Below, piece by piece: positions 55,160-64,000 of a DNA stretch of 64,000 nucleotides. The notes beneath the pieces were generated by a model that was given only the letters and a program-made list of their open reading frames with translations, was not told where the DNA came from and made no database searches. The stretch comes from Metarhizium brunneum (taxonomy: Eukaryota > Ascomycota > Sordariomycetes > Hypocreales > Clavicipitaceae). Within the stretch, counting starts at the first letter, position 1. Every line of letters starts with the position of its first letter. A program made the translations under genes and the position numbers. Where the stretch lies: the NCBI RefSeq assembly GCF_013426205.1, contig NC_089425.1, positions 1,860,001-1,924,000 of the forward strand, read 5' to 3'.

Positions 55160-58100
55160 CGGTTGCTTATCCAAGTACGGAGTATACGGAGTTAATAGTC
55201 ATTTGCCTAGAATTCTCCGCATGTACGCCAGGTAAAACAAGGCCCTTTACTCCTAGCTCTTTTCGCGCCCCGAAGACAAGATTCAATGGTCCGACGATAC
55301 GCCAAAAGCAGGCCTCGCAACCATCCATCATCATGCCGTGTCTGATGCAGTGGTGCCTCTCCTTTGGCTCCTAGTGCTCATGTACCTGTGCAAGTTTGCC
55401 TGCAATACCGCCCGCCGGCTGTTGGAGGCTGAAAGACTCATCAATTGATTGAGAGCCATGTACGGAGTATATCTGTCTCCACCGATTCCATGGTCACGCC
55501 AACCAGCCGGACACGAAGCCGGGTCACCTAGCCACCAAAGGCCATGCAAGACGTCAGTCCCCGGCCCACATGGACTCCGCACAGTAGTATTGATCCTAGA
55601 GGGTGAGATGACAAGGGAATGCCATGAGTTATCGAGTTACAATGTTGGTCAAGGTCAGGGCGAACGAAGCATTGGCGAATTCTACCAAACATCCCGTGCT
55701 CTGCTACGATATGAATCGTCCCAACGCTTGATCTAGTGCCATGCCGATCAGATTTGATCTGCTAGCGCTCGTCTTGTCGATCTGGAACGATGGTCAAAGC
55801 CATAGGGAGCCAGGGACCAAGAGTTGAGCCTTGCGCCATACCGTTGACCTGTGACTGGTGACCTGTCTGTGATCGGCCAGAGCGAGCGAGGGCGCAGCCT
55901 GCCGCGGTTGATCAGTGGTCCGCCAAGCTCGAGGCGCCGCCAGATGCGATTCATACTACAAGTACGGAGTAGTACTAGTATCCCCCAGAATCCCAGATGT
56001 CGTGTGCTCAAGTGCTCCCTGGCCGCATTTTGAAGCCGTCCCAGGTCACTGACTGGCCCATTGAGCGGCTTTCACGGACTTCGCCTGTCCATGGGGCAAA
56101 TCCCTATCGCAACACTCCTGCGGGAAGAATACTGCTAGTAGTACTATCGTTCCCTAGCTCGAATCAATCACGTCACGTTGGCAGAGCGATATACAGTTTC
56201 GCTTGTTGCGGCGGCTTTGTGTGCTACGACTCACGGATTGAATTTTCATCATTCTTCTCCAACTGGGTTCGGTATAACTCAGCCGTAGTCGCCAAGGCTA
56301 ATTTTTACGACTGATACGTGTCTCATAGTGTCCCCATGCCATGTTTCCATGTTGAGAAGCAAGAGGTTCCTTGAAACGAACGCTACCTGAATCGTTGTTC
56401 CTTGCCATGGTCTGCACCCATGGACATGCGACGGTGCCACACCTCAAAACCAATTAGAGAGGGATGTCATAATGTCGGCCGTTATCGCGTTGGTGGTGGT
56501 CTCCCACGCCCAGGTTATTAACCGTCAAGTCCTTCTCGCTAGCTCCCAGCTCCCTGTTCTAGGCCCCTGTCCTTGCAAGTGGCTTCAATGTTGCGGAGAG
56601 AGCATCGCCGCCCCCATCCTCATGGCTAAGTGGCCTCGGCAAGGAGGAGCGATGAGGATAGGACCACAGTGAGATGCATCAACAACGGTTTCGCCAACTG
56701 CTCCATGGGCGTGCATCGGCACGCATACAAACACGAAAGACGGCGGTGCCGCTAGCTGCTCGAAGCTGCTACACAGCCCGGCCTGGAAACATGTGTGTGA
56801 AAATTCGAGTTCCCCTGTCGAGAAAGCCTGGATGTGACGCACACGAGCCAGGAACAACCACCCAGCTGGAATTAAACCTCTGTCAATCAGATGGAGCTCA
56901 ATGGTGGACCGCTGGCCCAACCGCGGAAGAATGCACATCTCGCCTTGAGCCTGTTGAGAGCAGCAAGGGAATCTTGTCGTAGCGGTTCATCTTGCAATCA
57001 GTGGCATGACTTCTACCGGAGTGGGACGAGAAAGATCAATAGATAGATTTTGGCGACTCGAAGGAATATCCGGCTGTTGTGGATGAATCCTGAGAACCCC
57101 ACGACGTTGACAAAAGTTCTTATTAAAGTTGGAGTGTTTTGTTAACAAAGTACACATGTACAATGTCTGGCAGACTCAATGGAAGCTTGGAACAGCACCT
57201 TCAACAAGTGAACATCTGTGTTATGTGCAATTGTGGAACAGGTTGGTCAGTAATGCCTTTGCCGCTTCTGTTGTACAGACAGAAGATGAATTGGAAGGAT
57301 CCAATCGGAAATGCAGGGCGACCCCTAACGCAAGCCGACACAAGCAGGGGGAGGCAAGAAGTTTTTGGCCAGACCAGAACCTGGCCATCGCGGTTTTATA
57401 CTATAATACTCGACGCTACAGGATTAGCAATACTTGTTAATTTGTAGACAAATACATAAAGTATGTATATTCTCATCAGACCAGCTCCGTACTCTGCATG
57501 GAGCCCTGGCTTTGGCTTTGGTTAGCCTTTGTGCCAACTTTGTGCAACCCAACGAATTCCAAGCGCTGTTGTCGCGAAGCTGGGTACAGGTCAGAACTTT
57601 ATCATGCCAACCCCCAGAATTCCATCCTGGTCAATGCACGTCATAAAGCGCGTTGATCGAAGATGATAGCAGCGTGCCCGGTTGACTTCCCATTCATTTA
57701 TTATTTCGTGTGAATTGGAATGGTTGGTGGCATCTGACGTCTCTTGACGTAAAGGCACAAGAGATGAGCGACTGCGGTCATGGTAAGCATAAAGTTATGA
57801 ACAAATAACGTCCGGTACCTTGGTAGTGAAGCAAATCTTGCTTACATACCTAGGTACTTGGCATGGATCCGGCGCTTCGCTAAACAAACTTTTTTTTTCT
57901 CTGCTTTTGCCAAAAGCTAAGAAAAAACAACGCCACAGTTACTCCGACGTTGTTTGTAGTTTTCTCATCTCGGCCACTGCGCTAATATCCGGTGCGTCAG
58001 CAAGGATCAGTTGCTTTTTCATGGCATGCATGCCAGCGGCATTTATATGTATGATTTTTTTTCTTGCAAGCCCATTAGTAGCGCCCGGGGTAACCCTGCC

Positions 58101-59133
58101 GTCGGAAACAGCAGCACATATTACCCGAAATAAGCGTCCCAGGGGGCTGGCTATCCCTCCAGCCTCTCAATGCAACACGTACATACAGTTTACAGTACAT
58201 ATACTAACTGCCGGCAGGCGGAATGTGGTGGTATCCTCCGTTAACTGTGTGGGATCCCATATCAGAGCACTGCTTTCCGACTATGAATCATGACCGCTGT
58301 CAAATGCCAACCTACCAGACATTCCACAGGGGAATATATTCGCCTATTGAGAAGTACATACATGTACCCTAATACGGCAGTGTTACTTCTCGTCTCCTAC
58401 TGGGCCTGCGGGCTACCACCCAGGGATCTATCTAATAATAAACATGAGCACCAGGCCTGTTTCTCTTGCTCTTCCATGCCTTTTACCACGCAATCGTGCT
58501 GTGCGAGTACGGAGCACCGCGTCCGGGCCTCGACAGGACCTGAGAGATTCGGCCAATCGCAGCATGTCCCAGCTACCAGGTCGTTTGTGGCGTGCATATG
58601 CAGATATACATAGTTTTGCGGCGAAGAGAAAAATCTTGCAGCACGGCGGTCCGAGGTTGCATGCATGACGCCCGAGTTGTTCGGGGAGAAGCAACGACGT
58701 GGTCTGGTTCTCGAAAAATCAGTCTTGACATGGCGGTGTTTTGGATGCTGTGAGTCGACAGTCAGGGCTCCAGACCTATATATACCTCTCGTCCATGGCC
58801 GCCGCGAAATAGCAGCAGTAACAGGGATCCTGGTTTTTAGTAGGACAACCGGAGCTCACAACAATACTTACAAGAAAGAACTCTGTAGGTTCGTTGGAGA
58901 AGACACGCCAGATTTAGGGGACAGTTGTGCGTTTAGGTCTATGAATACGTAGGCAGCACAGCTACGACGGGCAGGGTAAACAGTAGCAAAGCATGAGTGG
59001 GCTTTGGAGATTCATAGACTCATATCCAAACTATCAGAGCATCGCTCACAACCCGCACCGAACTCGTTCGACCTACTCTTATGTTCACATAATATTAATA
59101 GCAGTCAAAACAAGGACTGCCTGCCCTCCATGA

Positions 59134-61742
59134 TTAGAAGCCCTCCTCGTCCATAACGCCAACCCTCTTCTCGCCAACCTCGCGGATCTTTTCGCCCAAA
59201 ACGGTGCGGCCGTAACGCTCGGCCACCTTGCCTGCCGCCTCCATCATACGGCCTGTTCTGTCACGCATAAGTTCCACCATTTCGAGGGCACGCATGCCGC
59301 GGTCTTCGCCCTGGCGACATTCCACCGCTAGTAATTGCAGAAGAGTCTTGTCGATTTCCAGCTCGATGCGGGAGAGGAGGGATCTTTGCGTGTGGTTTCC
59401 GGAGGTGGCCTCGACGAGGTCTCTTAGTTGAGCGGCTTGAACGCCCTTCAGCATAAATTGCTGCTCGAGCTTTCTCGTCTCAAAGTCTTCGCCTTCCTCT
59501 TCCTTGTCTTCGTCCATGACTTCGTCTTGCTCCTTCTCGGTGTCATCGCTTTTCTTCTTTTTCTCGGACGGTGATGCCAAAGGTATGGAGAAGTCAAACT
59601 CTGATAGCAGTGGTCGAGGGAAGTAGGGGTATTTGTCGCCTCCCTTGAGGATGATGCAGTGGAACTTGTGGTCTGCGACGGCAACTGGAAAGTACGTCTC
59701 GTTTTTTCGGCCCGACGCCAGACGCGACAGGAGTTTGGTGTCCAGTAAGGGCACCCAGCACGCACGAGATGGTTGACGCCAGTGAAGCAGTGTAAGTAAG
59801 GTGCCCGTGGAGTCGTAAATGCATGGGTCCTGGGACAGCGTAAGTAATTTCTCAACGTAGCAAATAATGGAGTGCTGGGATAACCCACGCCGTTATCTGA
59901 GAAGAAAACACTTTTGAGTGTTGCTCCTTCTGGTAAAGCGACTGTGTCCTCATTTTGGCAAATCTCATCGCGTTTGATATTTTCAATCGTGTAGAGTAGA
60001 CGGGCGGTTCCATCAGATCCAACAGGGCCATTGCCAATTGTGAGCACATAGTCTCTCCAACTGGCACAAGTCACCATAGGTGAGCTTTTGGGACGATACA
60101 CTCGGTAGGGCATTCCAAATAGAGTGAAAACTCGAACATAGTTGGCGGACGTGGTTACCGTAATGAACGACTCGCTCAAAGACATTGCTGTAACGGCTTC
60201 ACCCCTGGGTAACTGTGTTCGCCAATCTGATCGTTGAGTCCAACTCTCGTGTGGCCTGTAGAAAATGTAGGCGGGGGCATCATCTTTGGGTGGACTTGAG
60301 AACAAGGCGCCACTTTCATTCAGACAAGCCTTGTCGTAGAGAAATGTGTCTGTAAAATGGAAGTCGCGCTGGAATTCGTGGTCATAAAACTCCACTGTAA
60401 CTGTATGGTGCGAATCTTGATCCACGGTCCATACAAATCCTATGAGATTCAGGCATAGGTATTTCCTGTTCCCCATCCAAGGAGTCGAGCCGGGTTGAAA
60501 GCACTCATGGTGTTGTGGTTGCATGAGATGAGCCCTCTTGCTTGAAGGACCGCCAAATGTCTCGTCCGGATCTCGTCCTCGTTTACTTCCTCTGCCAACC
60601 GCATAACCAGCCCCGTCATCGTCGACCACAAAACCGTCATCTTCCCCATCTTCATCAAGCAATGAGCCAATGCTGTCTAACGAATCCCTACGAGGCCGAC
60701 TGGGAATTGGCTGGATTTTATGACCATTGACAGGAGGTTGCTGCCGATTTCCCGATATCTCGGATAAAGGATCATGAATGAATGGAGCAGGTTGTGTGTT
60801 GAGTTTCAATAATGGAGAAAACTGGTCATGGAGGAAGTCCGAGTAGATGAAAACTTCGCCGTCTGTAGTTGCAAATGACAGAATATTCTTGGACGGATGC
60901 CATGCGAGGTCGACTACATTGGAGTAGTCAAATCGTTGAATTACACTTTGTGTCTTGGTTTCCCAGACCAAGACCTTGCCGTCCTTGCCCGCCGAAGCTA
61001 ACAAGGCACCATTTGGAGACCAGGAAAGGGCAGTTATGTCGGCCAAGTGACCATCAGCGAAGCGTCTCTGCTTCTCCCAGTCGTTCTTGGAAATAACTTG
61101 GATATCTTTAGTCGGGGTTGGCACGGCAAATGCACGTCCATCAGGATGCCAAGCAACTTTGGTTGATATCTCAGAATCAGAGTCCACGGTTCCAATTATT
61201 CCATCCACTTTGCGGATAAGTTCAGGCTCCTCGGATGTCAGGGAATAAATGTATATGATACCGTCGGTACAAGACAACGCGGCTAGCCTTCCATGGGGCT
61301 CCAGGGAGACATGCCTGGCAGGCTTGCTGTGCTCTCGCAAATGCTTCATCTGTGTGATATCCATTATGTTGACAATCTTAACACTAAGCTCATCGCTAGC
61401 AACAGCACACCATTGACAGTCGCGAGTCAATGCAACGTCTCTGATGGGAAGAGTGGTACGCAGAAGAAAGCGTTCAAAGTTGGCAGCCTCGATGTTGTAA
61501 AGACTGACGGTGCCATCTTCGGAACCAACGACAAAGAAGTCCTTCCCCGCTGAGATGGACACGTTTTGCTCCTGGCAGTCGTCTATGTTTGTAGGCTCGC
61601 CGTCAGAGCCGGTTTTGTAGAGTCGAATGGTGTTGTTCGAGCCGACAGTCACCAGTCGATTGCCATCGGTCGTATACGCACACCGGGTGGTTCCCTGGGT
61701 ATGGGCAGGCCGTGGCCGCGGCCGCGATGCTGTCGAATCCAT
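59134..61742 (-). CDS. SEPB: Replisome adaptor Ctf4/Mcl1/SepB (WD40 protein)
   Basis: Exons 61742-59889 and 59829-59134 (59-nt intron, phase 0) give 849 aa. The N-terminal WD40 propeller covers about residues 10-310 (TTRCAYTTDGNRLVTVGSNN, HLADITALSWSPNGALLASA, GKDGKVLVWETKT). An acidic linker follows (SLLDEDGEDDGFVVDDDGAG). The SepB/Ctf4 propeller starts near 415 and includes CFQPGSTPWMGNRKYLCLNL and, over the intron, FSDNGDPCIYDSTG, then ASGRKNETYFPVAVADHKFH and LLSEFDFSIPL. A charged segment and a helical C-terminal domain end the protein. Ctf4 trimers join CMG helicase to DNA polymerase alpha and cohesion factors; Aspergillus SepB is needed for chromosomal DNA metabolism and septation. Two ACGCGT sites lie 150-190 bp upstream. 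Confidence 0.93.
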
Positions 61743-62203
61743 TGTTGTGTAAAGAAAGGTTTCCTCAAAAGACGATGTAAGTCATCTACGGCCCCTCGAT
61801 TCACGTCAGAAAGCCCCGAGGCTACCAAATACAGACATGGGGGATAACTGTGTGAGAAGTTGATCGGTATCTTGGTAGTCCATCCTGTGACACGCGTCGA
61901 GCGCGTTCTAATTAATTGAAAAGACGCGTGACGGCCCCACGTTTGCCCACCAAAAGCTACTGACGATTGATTGGCCCCTCAAGCGTTGCGGCCTCGAACT
62001 CCAGAGAGCCGTGGAAAGTTGCCCCACCACATCCCACCAACATGCCTCACAGCACAAGGCGGTGGGTAGAAAGTTGACAATTGTCAAAAGATTTGCTTAT
62101 TGAATGTCGAGCGTTGGACATGAGAAGAAGTTGTATGCATAGACGACACATACACCACAGCGTTTCTCACCGAATCACGCACATAAGCTTCCTCTGATCA
62201 AGC
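61743..62203. other. Divergent promoter of Ctf4 and the WD40 gene
   Basis: 461 bp shared by both genes, with two ACGCGT sites annotated separately. No open frame of interest. Confidence 0.65.
61892..61929. promoter_or_regulatory. Paired ACGCGT (MCB-type) sites
   Basis: ACGCGT at 61892-61897 and 61924-61929, starts 32 bp apart, lie in the Ctf4/WD40 divergent promoter. ACGCGT is the binding site of MBF, which drives G1/S genes in yeasts, and Ctf4 homologues are replication genes. The role here is inferred. Confidence 0.5.
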
Positions 62204-63504
62204 ATGGAATCTGTTGACCCAGACCACTTCTTTGAGACCGAGTGAGTTTCATCACCACGCTTTGCAACGAATCTTTTCAGGACCAAGAAATGCTAACCCT
62301 AAGTAGTGCGTCTCAAGCACAGAGAGCGAGGAAAGCCGCCAAGGCTGGGAACAAACATGGTGACCCTTTGGAAATGAAGTCCAAGATTCTGGCTGCGGTC
62401 CCAGACCCGAAGTCACCACTATCGGGCATTTTTGTTGCCGAGTCTGCAGGTTTCGTCCGGCAAGTCAAATTGACTGTATGTAGCCTGCATCTCACCCTAC
62501 TACTCTGCTGACTGATGTGTACTCAGTCTTCCGAACCACAAGCGACCTATCGTGGCCCCAAAGCCCCAGTTACTTGTCTGGCAATAGGGGGTGCGGACAA
62601 CAAGACCATTTTTGCAGGATCATGGGACAAGGATATCTGGTCATGGGACATTGCCTCAACTCACCTTGGACGCAAATATAGCGGCCATTCTGATTTTGTA
62701 AAAGCAGTACTTTGCGCCAAGCTCAAAGACAAGGATATTCTCATCAGTGGTGGAGCCGATAAGAAGATTCTCGTCTGGGATATCGAAACAGGTCGTAGAT
62801 TGCACACCATTCAAGACCCCACGACAGCCATGCTCGCCATTCAGCATTTAGCTTTGGATCCGGTACTCACCACCCGGGAAGAAATCGTGTTGGTAAGTGC
62901 CGGCAGCGATCCTCATATTCGGCGATGGAAAGTTCGTCTTGATGGCTACGAGCAAATAACAGAGACATTTCACGACCGCCCTGGCGCCGAGAGGTTGACC
63001 ATTGAGGAGCACGACACGAGCGTTTATAGGCTGGTGTTTGACGTGGATGGGGAGGATGTGGACTTGTGGACTGCAAGTGCAGACGGAACGGCAAAGTGCT
63101 TATCTAGGTCCCGGAACTTTGTCGCCGAAGATGATCTGAATCATGGTGACTATGTTCGGGCGGTTCAACCAACCGAACAATGGGTCATTACCGCTGGAAG
63201 AGACGAACATGTCAAGGTATGGGACAGAGCCACGGGGAAGCTCTATTGCTCTCTGGAAGGCCACTTTGAAGAGATCACAGACCTGGTTCTGCTTCGCAAT
63301 GCTGAGGGCTCGCCCGAGAAAATTTGCAGTGTCGGTATCGACAGGACGATACGTACCTGGCCGCTTCAAAAGACGGATCTGGATGATGTTGTCAAAGAGG
63401 TTGAAGAAGCCAAAAAGTCAAGTATCAAGGAGGCCGAAACCGGTGGCGAGAGTCTCCTGACTGCTGAAGAGGAAGCAGAGCTAGCAGAACTAATGGATGA
63501 CTGA
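62204..63504 (+). CDS. WD40 repeat protein
   Basis: Exons 62204-62241, 62307-62475 and 62527-63504 (introns 65 and 51 nt) give 394 aa. After an acidic start (MESVDPDHFFETEDAS) and a Lys/Arg/Ala helix, WD40 repeats run from about residue 55: GIFVAESAGFVRQVKLT, TCLAIGGADNKTIFAGSWDK with WSWD, GHSDFVKAVLCAKLKDKDIL with LVWDIETG, VDLWTASADGTAKC, WVITAGRDEHVKVWDRATG, and a last repeat with CSVGIDRTIRTW. The C-terminus is an acidic helix (LLTAEEEAELAELMDD). I do not recognise a specific orthologue; conserved filamentous fungal WD40 proteins of unknown role look like this. It shares its promoter with the replication gene Ctf4. Confidence 0.82.
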
Positions 63505-64000
63505 AGTTCAACGGAGTATACAACGCTCGAAGAAAGAAATGGACCAAGTCAAGCAACAGCATTTTCCACCGAATCATCAACACTGCGTGGAGTGACGTGC
63601 ATTGCCAATTCCACCTCTTGATTCCATTGAACAAGCCGCTGTTCCCTGCAGAAAAACGGCCGGTTCCTGATCTCGCCAGACATCAACTCGAAACGTGGCA
63701 GCAGAACATACAGCCTTTTTTTCTGACGTTGTCAACCTGGACTTGTGCAGTACAATGATTAAATTGCTACGCGAGATTACAAGCCACGGAAGCACCGAGC
63801 CGGGGAGTGAGCCCGATAATCAATGTCTCAGGCGGCAACCTAGAGGATTAGGCCGAGGAGCAGGGCCTAGATCGGCTAACAACTCACGTCTTTTCGTTTG
63901 TGGCGCGACCCTGCATAGCATTTTGAGCACACAGGACAGAAGAAAAAGCATCAACTGAGCAAACCAGCAGACAGCACACCCTCTTTTGCGGCACGAGACA
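63505..64000. other. Gene-free end of window
   Basis: Only the 3' flank of the WD40 gene and unassigned DNA. Small forward frames have no domain. Confidence 0.5.

Larger units (their letters stand above)
52765..59133. other. 6.4 kb gene-free region upstream of the Sfl1-like gene
   Basis: No frame has a recognisable domain; the longest forward frame (52901-53593) lacks an ATG and crosses the near promoter of the HSF-type gene. It holds four TACTCCGTA-type copies (starting at 53619, 55176, 55461 and 55963), nested palindromes at 53823-53855 and the MITE-like element at 54907-55159. It is probably a long regulatory region with decayed repeats. Confidence 0.55.

Noticed and set aside
11..64000. 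Secondary-metabolite gene cluster or mobile gene island
   Set aside because: No PKS, NRPS, terpene cyclase, transposase or integrase was recognised; the genes are conserved housekeeping types from unrelated pathways.

Overview
The window is a stretch of nuclear chromosome from a filamentous ascomycete (Pezizomycotina), most likely Sordariomycetes and perhaps Hypocreales. The evidence is short GT-AG introns (mostly 50-125 nt), protein families typical of filamentous fungi (Zn2Cys6 activator, Sfl1-type HSF protein, SepB/Ctf4, CRO1/UNC-45, 2EXR protein), and unit-copy housekeeping genes on both strands without operons. The lineage is inferred from protein character only; no rRNA or tRNA marker is present.

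Layout. 0-5.5 kb: two forward genes, an Scd6/Lsm14 mRNP protein and the Rqc1/TCF25 ribosome quality control factor. 5.5-11.7 kb: a 6.2 kb gene-free region before a Zn2Cys6 transcription factor (11.7-14.3 kb). 15.9-23.2 kb: SCPx-type thiolase, a 2EXR protein, the copper chaperone Atx1 and a zinc alcohol dehydrogenase, all forward. 23.8-40.8 kb: alternating genes: Arp3 (-), taspase-like Thr aspartase (+), Tfb4 of TFIIH (-), UNC-45/CRO1 myosin chaperone (+), Trm2 tRNA methyltransferase (-), gamma-glutamyltransferase (+), Alg11 mannosyltransferase (-). 42-49.9 kb: COX18 (+), Pep12-like syntaxin (-), nucleoporin Ndc1 (+), Dlt1 (+), a small Lys/Arg-rich protein (+). 50.8-52.8 kb: an Sfl1-type HSF-domain repressor (-), preceded by a second 6.4 kb gene-free region. 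59.1-63.5 kb: a divergent pair, Ctf4/SepB (-) and a WD40 protein (+).

The genes do not form a pathway or a secondary-metabolite cluster; this is a core housekeeping region. The unusual material is non-coding: a 9-mer (TACTCCGTA or its complement) found 17 times by eye and always between genes; two roughly 6 kb gene-free regions, each directly upstream of one of the only two recognisable DNA-binding regulators; a MITE-like element with an AT-rich core at 54.9-55.2 kb; a long perfect hairpin at 47.1 kb; paired ACGCGT sites in the Ctf4 promoter; and several overlapping upstream ORFs. I found no clearly new multi-gene system, CRISPR array, rRNA or tRNA gene. Exon boundaries were assigned by hand from splice consensus, phase and family conservation.
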